NCBI GenBank assembly: GCA_022842185.1
Contig: JALHQB010000022.1
Span: 1-60,213, forward strand
DNA length: 60,213 bases
Direction: 5' to 3'
From: Acetobacteraceae bacterium
GTDB taxonomy: Bacteria > Pseudomonadota > Alphaproteobacteria > Acetobacterales > Acetobacteraceae
Part shown: positions 26,178-35,220 of the stretch, piece by piece
Layout of the letters: every line of letters starts with the position of its first letter
How positions within the stretch are numbered: position 1 is the first letter of the stretch
Program-made: the position numbers and the translations under genes
Notes under the pieces: generated by a model
The model's database searches: none
Seen by the model: only the letters and a program-made list of their open reading frames with translations
Told to the model about the DNA's origin: nothing

Positions 26178-26930
26178 CTAAGCCGCCTCGCGCCGGAAGA
26201 AGGCGCGCACGGTCGGCTGCGTGCTCTCGGCCTTCAATTGCCTGGGGTCGCCCTCGGCGATCATGCCCTGCGCGTCCTTGTCCAGCATGATGCAGCGGTC
26301 GCCGATGGCCAGGATGGATTGCAATTCGTGCGTCACCACCACGAAGGTAGTTCCGGTGTCGCGCGCGATGTCCTTGATCAACTTGTCCAATCCGGCCGAG
26401 GTGATCGGGTCCAGCCCCGCCCCTGGTTCATCGAGGAACAGTAGCGGCGGATCGAGCGCCATGGCGCGCGCGATGCCCGCGCGCTTGGCCATGCCGCCGG
26501 AGATTTCCGCCGGCAGTCGCTCCGCCGCATCGCCCAGCCCGACCAGGCCGAGTTTCGACCGCGCCAGGGCGGCACGCGCGTCGCGCGGCAGCCTGGTGTG
26601 TTCCTCGATCGGCAGTTCGACATTCTCCGCCAGGGTCATGCTCCCGAACAGGGCGCCGGACTGCCACATCACGCCGATGCGGCGCAACAGCGCCCGGCGC
26701 GTGTCGTCATCCTCGTCGGCAATCTCCTGCCCCAGCAGCCAGGCATGGCCGGCGGCCAGCGGCACAAGGCCGATGAGCGCCTTGAGCAGGGTGGATTTGC
26801 CGCAGCCGGAACCGCCGAGGATCACGAAGATCTCGCCGCGCTTCACGTTGAAGCTAACGTCCTTGAAGATCGTCCGGTTGCCGAAGGCGACCGAAAGGCC
26901 TTCGGCGCGGATCACGGGGTCATCGGCCAT
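26178..26930 (-). CDS. MlaF-type ABC transporter ATPase
   Basis: 250 residues from ATG 26930 (MADDPVIRAEGLSVAFG); an upstream extension would overlap the permease gene and is rejected. Walker A GGSGCGKST is at about residues 38-46, the Q-loop in GVMWQSGALFGSMT, the signature motif in EISGGMAKRAGIARAMA (MlaF-type SGGMAKR instead of SGGQ), Walker B LLFLDEPGAGLDPI, and the H-loop VVVTHEL. Energises lipid transport with the MlaE-type permease. Two bases separate it from the permease and from mlaD, a tight operon. Confidence 0.95.
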   Translation of the reverse strand: MADDPVIRAEGLSVAFGNRTIFKDVSFNVKRGEIFVILGGSGCGKSTLLKALIGLVPLAAGHAWLLGQEIADEDDDTRRALLRRIGVMWQSGALFGSMTLAENVELPIEEHTRLPRDARAALARSKLGLVGLGDAAERLPAEISGGMAKRAGIARAMALDPPLLFLDEPGAGLDPITSAGLDKLIKDIARDTGTTFVVVTHELQSILAIGDRCIMLDKDAQGMIAEGDPRQLKAESTQPTVRAFFRREAA

Positions 26931-26932
26931 GG

Positions 26933-28045
26933 TCAGATGCCCAGCCGGAAGAACAGCACGGCGAAGATGCCATCCATCACCACAATGGCCACGATGCCGC
27001 CCACCACCGCGGCCGTCGCCGCATCGCCGACGGCCCGTGGCCCTCGCCCGGCCGACAGCCCCGCGCGGCAGCCAATGCCGGCGATGACAAGCCCGAAGCA
27101 GGCCGCCTTGAACAATCCGCCGGCGAGGTCCCCCAGCGACAGCCACTGCTGCAATTGCGACTGCACCGATGCCCAAGGGTAGCCCAGCGTGCCCATGATC
27201 AGCGTCATGCCCGCCAGCCCCGCCACGTTCATCAACATCGCCAGAACGGGCATGGCGATGGTCGCCGCCACAAGCCGCGGCAGCACCAGCATGGCGGTGG
27301 CATCCACCCCCATGATCTTCAGCGCGTCCACTTCCTCATTCACCGTCATGGTGCCGAGTTCGGCGGCGAAGGCCGAGCCGGTGCGCCCCGCCAGCACCAC
27401 CCCGGCCAGCAACGGCCCGAGTTCGCGCAGCAGGGAGATTCCCACCAGGTTCGGCACGAACACCTCCGCCCCGAAGCGCCGCAACGGGATGGAGGATTGG
27501 TAGGCGAGGATGATGCCGATCAGGAAGCCGAGCAGCAGCGTCAGCGGAAAGGCGCGGGTGCCGACCTCATCGAGGTGGCGCAGCACGTCCGACCAGCGCA
27601 GCAGCCGTGGACGCATCAGCACGCGCAAGGTGGTGACCAGCGCTTCGCCGATGAAGGCGATGCCGGCGACCGCAGCCCGCGCCCGGCCCACGGTCGCGCG
27701 GCCGATCGCGGTGATCGGGTGCCAGGGTGGCGGCGGACCGGGCGGCGGGATGGTGCCCAAGGCCTTGCGGGTGCGTTCGAGCACCGCCGCCACCTGGTCC
27801 GGCGCGCCGCGCAGCGCCGCATCGGGCGCCACGGTCAGCAGCATGATGGCACCGGCGGAATCGACCGTCTCGACGCCGCTCAGATCGAGCGCCGAGATGG
27901 GTTCGCCCGCGGCTTCCTTCATCGCCTGCGGCCACAGGCGAGCGGCCGCGGCCGTGTCGATCCGGCCGCTGGCGCGCAGCACGCGGCTGCCGCCTTCGGT
28001 CAGTGCCTCGATCCGCGCGGTCGTTTCGCCGGGGCTTGCGTCCAT
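26933..28045 (-). CDS. MlaE-family ABC permease with fused N-terminal STAS domain
   Basis: 370 residues from ATG 28045; two other in-frame starts (28063 ATG, 28075 GTG) are possible and none has a clear Shine-Dalgarno. Residues about 10-95 look like a STAS/MlaB domain (RASGRIDTAAAARLWP, ISALDLSGVETVDSAG). The MlaE permease follows, with TLLLGFLIGIILAYQ, the coupling region LRELGPLLAGVVLAGRTGSAFAAELGTM, and GVDATAMLVLPRLVAATIAMPVL. In E. coli MlaB is a separate protein; here it is fused, as in many alphaproteobacteria. First gene of the Mla-type operon, 48 bases after the methyltransferase gene. Confidence 0.92.
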   Translation of the reverse strand: MDASPGETTARIEALTEGGSRVLRASGRIDTAAAARLWPQAMKEAAGEPISALDLSGVETVDSAGAIMLLTVAPDAALRGAPDQVAAVLERTRKALGTIPPPGPPPPWHPITAIGRATVGRARAAVAGIAFIGEALVTTLRVLMRPRLLRWSDVLRHLDEVGTRAFPLTLLLGFLIGIILAYQSSIPLRRFGAEVFVPNLVGISLLRELGPLLAGVVLAGRTGSAFAAELGTMTVNEEVDALKIMGVDATAMLVLPRLVAATIAMPVLAMLMNVAGLAGMTLIMGTLGYPWASVQSQLQQWLSLGDLAGGLFKAACFGLVIAGIGCRAGLSAGRGPRAVGDAATAAVVGGIVAIVVMDGIFAVLFFRLGI

Positions 28046-28093
28046 GGGGTCGATTGGACCCATACCGCACTGCACCGCAAGCCCTTGTATGGG

Positions 28094-28831
28094 TCAGCCG
28101 CCCGACAGGGAATGGATCAGCACCGCGGCGGCCACCGAGACATTCAGGCTCTCGACCGGTCCGGCCGCCGGCAGGGTGACGCGCAAGGCGCAGGCGGCCA
28201 GCGTCGTGGCGGCTAGTCCCGCTTCTTCATTGCCCAACACCAGCGCGATCGGCGCATCCCGCGGGACCTGCTGCGGCGGCACCCCGCCGCGCGCCACCGC
28301 CGCCACCGTGAGGATGCGGGGCGCGAGCCCCCGCAGCATCATCGCCAGGTCATCGGCGCGAAACACCTCCAGCGCCTCCAGCCCGCCTTCGGACGTGCGG
28401 AAGGCGGCGTCCGACAGGCCCGCCTGTCGCGGGTCCCCTGACAGCACAAGCGCGCGGCAGCCGAAGAAGGCGGCGGATCGCGCGATGGCGCCAAGGTTGT
28501 GCGGATTGCCGATGCCGTCGAGGACCGGCGTCACCCGCGACGCGGCGATCGTCGCCGGCGGGTGCCGGGTATCGAGCGCCAGCACCGGCCGGGGCAGCGC
28601 CAGCGCCACCAGCCCGCCATGGTGCTGCGTGGCGGCGACCCGGGCGAGGTCCGCCGCGGTGATCTCCCGATAGGGCCGCCGTTGCCGTGCCATGACCGCG
28701 CAATGCGGCCCGGCTTCCCGCCGGCGGTCCTGGGTGTGGAACAGCCGCATCACATCCTGCGGCCGGCGTGCGAACAGCGCCGCGACAGAGGCCACGCCGC
28801 AGTGCCGGTCGAGGTCAGCCTGGGCCGTCAC
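28094..28831 (-). CDS. SpoU/TrmH-family RNA 2'-O-methyltransferase
   Basis: 245 residues from GTG 28831, overlapping the stop of the preceding gene. The N-terminal substrate-binding part (GVASVAALFARRPQDVMRLF) precedes the SPOUT fold. The three conserved motifs are present: GIGNPHNLGAIARSAAFFG (motif 1, about 106-124), LVLGNEEAGL (motif 2, about 195-204), and ESLNVSVAAAVLIH (motif 3, about 224-237). It methylates ribose in rRNA or tRNA using S-adenosylmethionine through a trefoil knot. Its length and N-terminal domain resemble RlmB and YfiF, so the exact target is unsettled. Confidence 0.93.
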   Translation of the reverse strand: MTAQADLDRHCGVASVAALFARRPQDVMRLFHTQDRRREAGPHCAVMARQRRPYREITAADLARVAATQHHGGLVALALPRPVLALDTRHPPATIAASRVTPVLDGIGNPHNLGAIARSAAFFGCRALVLSGDPRQAGLSDAAFRTSEGGLEALEVFRADDLAMMLRGLAPRILTVAAVARGGVPPQQVPRDAPIALVLGNEEAGLAATTLAACALRVTLPAAGPVESLNVSVAAAVLIHSLSGG

Positions 28832-29829
28832 GAAGCAGCGAGGGCCAGCAGGCGTTGATGCAGCGCGTCGGGGATTTCAACGCCATCGGCCATCGCGCGG
28901 GCGGTCAGTTCATCGCGCCGGCTGCCCGGCAGGCGCACGCCATCTTCGGCGGACATGGCGGCTATGAAGGTTTCGATACGGCCCGCGAAGGCATCCGACC
29001 CTGCCAGGGCGCCGGGATCGACCACCAGCAAGGCCTGTCCCAAGCGCGGCTGATTGCCTTCATCGATGAAGAACGAATCGGCTTCGAAGCCGAAGGCGGC
29101 GCCGGTCAGCGCGGCGCAGAGCAGCTCCACGACCAGCGCCAGCAATGCCCCCTTGGACCCGCCCATCGCCAGCATGGCCCCCGACAATGCGGCATTCGGG
29201 TCCGTGGTCGGGCGGCCCTGGGCATCGACCGCCCAGCCTTCCGGGATCGGCCGGCCTTCCTTGGCCGCGACCATGATCTTGCCGCGTGCGACTTCCGACA
29301 GCGCCATGTCGATGACCAGCGGCGACCCATCCCGGCGCGGGAAGGCGGCGGCGATCGGGTTGGTGCCCATCAGCGGGCGCGCACCGCCGGGCACCGGCAT
29401 CGCGGCCGGGGAATTGGTGAAGGCCAGCGCCACCAGCCCCTGCTGCGCCAGCCGGGCCACGGGCAGGCCCATGGCACCGGAATGATGCGAATTCGTCACG
29501 CCGGCAAAGGCGACGCCATGCGCACGCGCCCGCCAAGCGGCTTCGGATTCCGCCAGCCCCAGCGCCGGATAGGCGAGGCCGTTGCCCGCATCGACCAGCA
29601 CGGCGCCGCCGCGTTCATTGACGATGCGCGGCCGTGCCGCGCCATCGGCCCGCCCGTTCTTCAGGAAGGCCGCATATTGCGGCACCCGCGACAGGCCATG
29701 CCCGGCCTGGCCGGCGGCTTCTGCCGCGACCAGCGCGCGGGCGGTCGTCGCGGCCATTTCGGGTTGCGCACCGGCGGCGGCCAGGGCCGTGCGCGCCAGT
29801 GCCTCCGCGTCTTTCAGGGAAATCCGCAT
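28828..29829 (-). CDS. Ldh-family (COG2055) malate/L-lactate/sulfolactate dehydrogenase
   Basis: 333 residues from ATG 29829 (MRISLKDAEALARTALAAAG), overlapping the Bug gene by four bases (ATGA). The fold, unrelated to classical MDH/LDH, is shown by GHGLSRVPQYAAFLKNG near 45, NSHHSGAMGLPVARLAQQGLV near 113, TNSPAAMPVPGG, LMGTNPIAAAFPR near 160, and MGGSKGALLALVVELL near 220 (NAD(P)H binding). Known members act on malate, ureidoglycolate, 2,3-diketo-gulonate or (R)-sulfolactate (ComC). The adjacent tripartite binding protein fits import and oxidation of a hydroxy-dicarboxylate or sulfonate. Confidence 0.92.
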   Translation of the reverse strand: MRISLKDAEALARTALAAAGAQPEMAATTARALVAAEAAGQAGHGLSRVPQYAAFLKNGRADGAARPRIVNERGGAVLVDAGNGLAYPALGLAESEAAWRARAHGVAFAGVTNSHHSGAMGLPVARLAQQGLVALAFTNSPAAMPVPGGARPLMGTNPIAAAFPRRDGSPLVIDMALSEVARGKIMVAAKEGRPIPEGWAVDAQGRPTTDPNAALSGAMLAMGGSKGALLALVVELLCAALTGAAFGFEADSFFIDEGNQPRLGQALLVVDPGALAGSDAFAGRIETFIAAMSAEDGVRLPGSRRDELTARAMADGVEIPDALHQRLLALAAS

Positions 29830-30809
29830 CAATCCGCGCGCAGCCCCGCATCCTGGATCAACCGCGCCCAGCGCGCGGTTTCCGCCGCCACAAAGGCGTT
29901 GGACCGTGTACGGTCCCAGGCCTCGACCGTGAAGCCACCTTCGCGTGCGCGGCGGGAGACATCGGCATCGCGGATCGCGGCCAGGGTATCGGCCTCGATC
30001 TTGGCGATGATCGGCGCCGGGGTCGCGGCCTGGACCATCATCGCGGTCCAGTTGGTCATCTCCAATGACGGCTGGCCCGCCTCCTTGACCGTCGGCACAT
30101 CGGGGATCAGCGGGTGGCGCTCGGCCGAGGTGACGGCCAGCGCGCGCAGCCGCCCGCCTTGGATCTGCGCGATGCACTCCGGCAGGTTCGACACCATGAA
30201 GTCGAGATTCCCGGCCGCGAGGTCCGTCACCGAAGGCGCCCCGCCGCGATAGGGGACGTGCTGGATGTTGTCCCCCGCGCGCGCGGCGGCGCGCACCAGC
30301 TCGATGCCCAGATGCGGCGGTGAACCGGTGCCCGACGATCCGGCATTCATCCGCTGCGTGCGCGCTGCGGTCATGAAATCCGCCAATGTCCGCGCCGGGC
30401 TTTTTTCCGCATTCACCACCACCACCAGCGGCAGCGACCCGAGCACCGAGATCGTTGTCAGGTCCTGGCGGAAATTATAGGGCGCGTTCGGGAACAGCGA
30501 CGCATTCACGGCGTGAGTCATGGTGATGGCGAGCAGCGCATGGCCATCGGGCGCGGCCTTCGCCACCGCGTCCGCTCCGATCAGCGCGTTGCCGCCGGCG
30601 CGATTCTCGATGACGACGGGCCTGCCCCAGATGTCGGACAACTTCTGGCCGACCAGGCGCGCCATGATGTCCGTCAGGCCACCGGGCGGGAAGGGTACGA
30701 CGTAGCGGACGGGGCGATCGGGAAAGCCCGCCTGGGCGCGGGCGACGGCGGGCAAAAGGGCAGCGGCGGGCAGGCCCGCCAGCACCGAACGGCGTTGGAT
30801 CATGGACAC
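29829..30809 (-). CDS. Tripartite tricarboxylate transporter (Bug) substrate-binding protein
   Basis: 326 residues with an N-terminal signal peptide that has a Tat-like twin Arg (MSMIQRRSVLAG) and cleaves after ARAQ (about 26). The Bug signature is present: YVVPFPPGGLTDIMARL (about 36-52), VVIENRAGGNALIGADAVAKAAPDG (about 64-88), and VPYRGGAPSVTDLAAGNLDFM near 180. These bind small carboxylates in the periplasm for TctAB-type carriers, but such carrier genes are absent, as is usual for the many orphan Bugs in this group. Translationally coupled to the Ldh-family dehydrogenase, which probably acts on its ligand. Confidence 0.93.
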   Translation of the reverse strand: MSMIQRRSVLAGLPAAALLPAVARAQAGFPDRPVRYVVPFPPGGLTDIMARLVGQKLSDIWGRPVVIENRAGGNALIGADAVAKAAPDGHALLAITMTHAVNASLFPNAPYNFRQDLTTISVLGSLPLVVVVNAEKSPARTLADFMTAARTQRMNAGSSGTGSPPHLGIELVRAAARAGDNIQHVPYRGGAPSVTDLAAGNLDFMVSNLPECIAQIQGGRLRALAVTSAERHPLIPDVPTVKEAGQPSLEMTNWTAMMVQAATPAPIIAKIEADTLAAIRDADVSRRAREGGFTVEAWDRTRSNAFVAAETARWARLIQDAGLRAD

Positions 30810-31021
30810 GCATTCCTCTCCTGGTTCTTTGTCGTTGCGGCCACGCTAACCCAGCACGGCGCCGGACCCTAGGGGCTGCGTGCCGCCGTGATGCAACAGG
30901 TGTTTGCCCCCGGCGGGGCTGAACGTGCATGCTGCGCGACGATCGCTGATGCCCGGCTGCAACAGGGCACGGCGACGCCATACGACGAGGCGGACCAAAC
31001 GCCCCGCGCAAGGAGGAAACC

Positions 31022-32302
31022 ATGGGTCCCGACATCCGCCGCCGCGGGCTGCTCGCCGCAACCGCTGGCCTGGCCGCCGCACCTTCGCTGGCGCGGGCGC
31101 AAGCCGTGCGGCCGCGCATCACCGTCATCTCCCAGTGGAGCGCGGGCAGCGACGGCGCTGCCATCACCAAGCTCGGCGAGGCCTTCACGGCGGCCGGCGG
31201 CACCTGGGAACACAACCCGGTTCCCGGCTTCACCACCGAGATGATGAACAAGTTGCGCGCCGACATCCTGGGCGGCAATCCGCCGGCCGCGTCACAGCTC
31301 AAGGGGCCGGAGATCGCAGCCTGGTCGCGCATCGCGCCGACCGTGGACCTCAACGCGGTGGTCGCCGAGGCGGGCTACGAGCAGGTGGTGGCACCCGACC
31401 TGGCCAGGCTGCACAAGCCGCAGGGGCGCTGGATCGCGCTGCCGCTGCAGATCTATCGCACCAACACGCTGTACGCATCGAAGAAGGCGATGGAGAAGGT
31501 CGGCGCGACGGCCCTGCCGAAGACCTGGGCCGAATACAACGCGCTGGCCGCGAAGATGAAGGAGGCCGGGATCACCCCGGTCGCCAATGGCGGCCAGCGG
31601 CCGGATGACGGGCAGAAATTCGAGACCGCGCTCGTCGGCATCGACCCGGCCGCGTATCGCCGCGCGATCATGGAACTCGATGACCGCACGCTGCGCGGCC
31701 CGGCGGTGCTCGCCGCCTTCCGGCAGTTGCGCATGATGTCCGAATGGATGGACCCGGCGGCGTCCGGCCAGCATTATTCGACCTTCCTGCCGCGCTTCAT
31801 TCGCGGGGAGATGGGTCTGCTGATCCAGGGCGGCTGGGCGCAGGGCGTCATCCGCCACGCCGGTTTCTCGGATGACGACTACCTGATCGGCCAGGCACCG
31901 GTGGACAACGGCACGCCCGCCTTCCTGCTGAACGCCGACGCCTTCATCTTCTGGCGCCGCCGCGAAGCGGAGTTGCAGGCCGGCCAGATGCTGATGGCGC
32001 GGCTGGTCATGAGCAAGGAGGTCCAGCAGACCTATTCCCAGACCACGGGGTCCATTCCGGTACGGACGGATATGGATCTGTCGGGTGCGGGCTGGTCGGC
32101 CGGACAGCGGGAGACCGCGGCATCGCTTGCGGCTTCCGTGCGGGCCAACCAGTCGCTGCTCAGCCTCGCGCACAATATGGCGCAGCCCAACGCCATGACG
32201 GCGGCGATGATCGATGTGCTGACCGAGTTCGTGCACAACAAATCTGTGCGGCCGGAGCAGGCGGTCACGCGCCTGGCCGACGCCGTGGAAGCGGCGCGCT
32301 GA
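31022..32302 (+). CDS. Sugar-type ABC transporter substrate-binding protein (CUT1)
   Basis: 426 residues from ATG 31022, with AAGGAGG at 31010-31016. Signal peptide MGPDIRRRGLLAATAG...LARAQA (twin/triple Arg, possibly Tat), cleavage at about 26. The SBP_bac_1 pattern follows: ITVISQWSAGSDGAAITKLGEAF and GTWEHNPVPGFTTEMMNKLRADI, and EMGLLIQGGWAQGV near 260. Similar in layout to the glucose/mannose binding proteins (GtsA-like). First gene of a five-gene operon; divergent from the Bug gene across 212 bases, which should contain both promoters. Confidence 0.92.
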   Translation: MGPDIRRRGLLAATAGLAAAPSLARAQAVRPRITVISQWSAGSDGAAITKLGEAFTAAGGTWEHNPVPGFTTEMMNKLRADILGGNPPAASQLKGPEIAAWSRIAPTVDLNAVVAEAGYEQVVAPDLARLHKPQGRWIALPLQIYRTNTLYASKKAMEKVGATALPKTWAEYNALAAKMKEAGITPVANGGQRPDDGQKFETALVGIDPAAYRRAIMELDDRTLRGPAVLAAFRQLRMMSEWMDPAASGQHYSTFLPRFIRGEMGLLIQGGWAQGVIRHAGFSDDDYLIGQAPVDNGTPAFLLNADAFIFWRRREAELQAGQMLMARLVMSKEVQQTYSQTTGSIPVRTDMDLSGAGWSAGQRETAASLAASVRANQSLLSLAHNMAQPNAMTAAMIDVLTEFVHNKSVRPEQAVTRLADAVEAAR

Positions 32303-32303
32303 G

Positions 32304-33230
32304 GTGAATGTCCAGGGCAGGCCGGCGGCGCCGCGCCGGTCCTGGCGCGCCGCGCTGGCACCATGGCTGGTGCATCTGGTCCTGTGGCCGCCGCTGCTGG
32401 TCAGTGTGGTCCACATCATCGGCTTCACCGGCTACACGAGTTGGATCTCCTTCACCTCCTCGACCCTGATCCCGGAGAACGACTTCGTCGGGCTGCGCAA
32501 CTACAATTCAGTGCTGGCGTCGCGGAACTGGGCCATCGCGACCGAGAACCTGCTGATCTTCGGCACGGGGTTCGTGGTGCTGACGACGGCGATCGGCCTG
32601 ACGCTCGCGGTGCTGCTCGACCAGCGCATCCGGGCGGAGAACGTGCTCCGGACCATCTACCTGTATCCGATGGCGGTGTCCTTCGTCGTCACAGGCACGG
32701 TGTGGTCCTGGCTGCTGAATCCCTCCATCGGCATCCAGAAGCTGGTACGCGGCCTGGGGTGGGAGGCGTTCCGCTTCGACTGGGTGGTTGACCGCGACAT
32801 GGCGATCTACACCATCGTCATCGCGGGCGCCTGGCAGGCCTCGGGCTTCGCGATGGCGCTGTTCCTGGCAGGCATCCGTTCGGTCGATGCGGATCTGTAC
32901 AAGGCGGCGCAGATCGACGGTGCCGGGCCGTGGCGCATCTATCGCCGCGTGGTGCTACCGGCGATCTGGCCGATCTTCATCGCCGTCATGGTGATCCTGC
33001 TGCAATACACCATCAAGACCTTCGACCTGGTGCGCGCATTGACCGGCGGGGGCCCCGGCCTCGCCACGCAACTGCCATCCCTGGTGGTGTACGACCTGAT
33101 GTTCCAGCGCGGCTTGCTCGGGCGCGGTTCGGCCGCGGCGGTGCTGATGCTGCTGTATCTGCTGGCGGTGCTGCTGCCCTATTTCGCCTTCGTCCAATGG
33201 CGCAAGCGGAGGAACGCCCGCCATGGCTGA
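32304..33230 (+). CDS. CUT1 ABC transporter permease (MalF/GtsB-like)
   Basis: 308 residues from GTG 32304, one base after the binding-protein stop, behind GAGG. Six hydrophobic helices are visible. The EAA loop that contacts the ATPase reads DLYKAAQIDGAGPWRIYRRVVLPAIWPI (about 196-223). The first helix starts at WLVHLVLWPPLLVSVV. Forms a heterodimer with the next gene product, whose start it overlaps by eight bases. Confidence 0.94.
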   Translation: MNVQGRPAAPRRSWRAALAPWLVHLVLWPPLLVSVVHIIGFTGYTSWISFTSSTLIPENDFVGLRNYNSVLASRNWAIATENLLIFGTGFVVLTTAIGLTLAVLLDQRIRAENVLRTIYLYPMAVSFVVTGTVWSWLLNPSIGIQKLVRGLGWEAFRFDWVVDRDMAIYTIVIAGAWQASGFAMALFLAGIRSVDADLYKAAQIDGAGPWRIYRRVVLPAIWPIFIAVMVILLQYTIKTFDLVRALTGGGPGLATQLPSLVVYDLMFQRGLLGRGSAAAVLMLLYLLAVLLPYFAFVQWRKRRNARHG

Positions 33231-34089
33231 GGCCATCCGTCGACAGGCGCCGCTCAGCCGCTGGGTGATCTATGCGGTGCTGGTCGCCTTCGCGGCCTTC
33301 TACCTGGTGCCGCTGATCGTCACTGTGCTCAATTCGGTGCGAACCGAACAGGATATCGGCAGCACCTCGGTGGTCGGCTGGCCGCGCGAACTGGCGCTGT
33401 CCAATTTCGGGAAGGCCTGGGGCACCTACTGCATCGCCCAACGCTGCGAGGGCATTTCGCCCTTCATGTGGAACTCGATCCTGATGGTGGTGCCGGCCAC
33501 TATCATCTCCACACTGATCGGCGCACTGAACGGATACTCCATCGCGCTGTGGCGCTTCCGAGGCGACAATTGGGTGTTCGGCATCATCACGCTCGGCGTG
33601 TTCCTGCCCGAACAGATGAAGCTGGTGCCCTGGACGCTGGTGCTGCGCGACCTGGGGCTGAGCAACACCATCACCGCGCTGGTGTTCATCCATGTGATCC
33701 AGGGGATCAGCTTCACCACGCTGTTCTGCCGCAACTACTACGTCGCCATCCCGCCCGACCTGCTGAAGGCGGCAAAGATCGATGGCGCGGGATATTTCCG
33801 CATCTTCTGGCGCATCGTGCTGCCGCTGTCGCCGCCGATCCTGATCGTCACGGTGATCTGGCAGTTCACGCATATCTGGAACGAGTTCCTGTATGGCGTG
33901 ACCTTCACCACCGGCGCGCAGCAGCCGGTGACGGCCGCGCTGATCGCATTATCCGTGTCGGTAGCCGAAGCACCGCAATACGGCGTGCAATCGGCGGCGG
34001 TGCTGATCGCCGCGCTGCCGACGCTGCTGGTCTATCTGTTCGGCGGAAAATACTTCCTGCGCGGCCTGACGGCCGGCGCCGTGAAATAG
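33223..34089 (+). CDS. CUT1 ABC transporter permease (MalG/GtsC-like)
   Basis: 288 residues starting MAEAIRRQAPLSRW. Six helices; the EAA loop reads PPDLLKAAKIDGAGYFRIFWRIVLPLSPPI (about 178-207). The segment FLPEQMKLVPWTLVLRDLGLSNT is typical of MalG-type proteins. It carries an unusual extra loop with two cysteines (TYCIAQRCEGISPF, about 68-81), a feature also found in the GtsC group. Nine bases separate it from the ATPase gene. Confidence 0.94.
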   Translation: MAEAIRRQAPLSRWVIYAVLVAFAAFYLVPLIVTVLNSVRTEQDIGSTSVVGWPRELALSNFGKAWGTYCIAQRCEGISPFMWNSILMVVPATIISTLIGALNGYSIALWRFRGDNWVFGIITLGVFLPEQMKLVPWTLVLRDLGLSNTITALVFIHVIQGISFTTLFCRNYYVAIPPDLLKAAKIDGAGYFRIFWRIVLPLSPPILIVTVIWQFTHIWNEFLYGVTFTTGAQQPVTAALIALSVSVAEAPQYGVQSAAVLIAALPTLLVYLFGGKYFLRGLTAGAVK

Positions 34090-34098
34090 GGGGCATTC

Positions 34099-35220
34099 AT
34101 GTCGGCACTGCGCATCGCCGGTGTCCGCAAGCGATTCGGCGCGCAGGAGGTGTTGAAAGGCATCGACCTTGAGGTCGATAGCGGCGAGTTCCTCGTCCTG
34201 GTCGGCCCTTCGGGTTGCGGCAAATCGACCTTGCTGAACATCATCGCCGGGCTGGAGGCGCCAGGCGAAGGCACCATCGAGATCGGCGGCCGCCTGGTGA
34301 ATGATGTCGAGCCGAAGGACCGCGACATCGCCATGGTGTTCCAGTCCTACGCGCTGTACCCGACCATGACGGTGCGGCAGAACATCACCTTCGGCATGGA
34401 ATGTCGCAACGTGCCGAAGCGCGCGCAGGATGAGGCGGTGGAGCGTGTCTCCCGCCTGTTGCAGATCGACCAGCTGCTGCATCGCAAACCGTCGCAGCTG
34501 TCGGGCGGGCAGCGGCAGCGCGTGGCGATGGGCCGCGCGCTGGTGCGCGATCCCACGCTGTTCCTGTTCGATGAACCGCTGTCCAATCTTGACGCCAAGC
34601 TGCGTGTCGAGATGCGGCTGGAGATTAAGCAACTGCACCGGCGCATCGCCGCGACCATCGTCTATGTCACCCACGACCAGATCGAGGCGATGACGATGGC
34701 AACGCGCATCGCTGTGATGCATCAGGGCGAGGTGCAGCAATTCGCCGACCCGGAGACGATCTACAACCGCCCCGCCAATCTGTTCGTCGCCCGCTTCATG
34801 GGGGCGCCACCGATGAACTGCGTCTCTGCCCGCGTGGTCAGCGCAGGGGATGGGCTTGCCGCGGTGATCGGCGCGGGACGGCCGGATGCGATCCAACTGC
34901 CGCTATCGCGCGAGGCCGAGGCCGGCGCCGGCGCCTTCAAGGACCGCGCAGTGGTGCTGGGCATCCGCCCCGAATGTATCGCCGAGGAAGACCGCCGCTT
35001 CGGCGCCGATGAACGCGGGTCCATCGCCGTCGAGGCGCCGGTCGAGATGACCGAGCCGACCGGGGCCGAGACCATCGTGCTGATGCGCCTGGGCGGGGAA
35101 CAGCTGCTGGGCCGCGTCTCGCCGGACGTGCGCCTGCCGGTGGGCGGCAATGCGCGCTTCGCGGTGGATGCGCGCAAACTGTGCCTGTTCGACCCCGCGA
35201 CGGAGCGCCTCATCGCATGA
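34099..35220 (+). CDS. CUT1 ABC transporter ATPase (MsmX/UgpC/GtsD-like)
   Basis: 373 residues. Walker A GPSGCGKST at 36-44, Q-loop MVFQSYALYPTMTVRQN, signature LSGGQRQRVAMGRALV (about 134-149), Walker B LFLFDEPLSNLDAKLR, H-loop VTHDQIEAMTMATR. The C-terminal MalK-type regulatory (TOBE) domain follows from about 240 and ends LCLFDPATERLIA. Its stop overlaps the dehydrogenase start (ATGA). Completes a full importer; the imported compound is probably a sugar, polyol or sugar acid. Confidence 0.95.
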   Translation: MSALRIAGVRKRFGAQEVLKGIDLEVDSGEFLVLVGPSGCGKSTLLNIIAGLEAPGEGTIEIGGRLVNDVEPKDRDIAMVFQSYALYPTMTVRQNITFGMECRNVPKRAQDEAVERVSRLLQIDQLLHRKPSQLSGGQRQRVAMGRALVRDPTLFLFDEPLSNLDAKLRVEMRLEIKQLHRRIAATIVYVTHDQIEAMTMATRIAVMHQGEVQQFADPETIYNRPANLFVARFMGAPPMNCVSARVVSAGDGLAAVIGAGRPDAIQLPLSREAEAGAGAFKDRAVVLGIRPECIAEEDRRFGADERGSIAVEAPVEMTEPTGAETIVLMRLGGEQLLGRVSPDVRLPVGGNARFAVDARKLCLFDPATERLIA

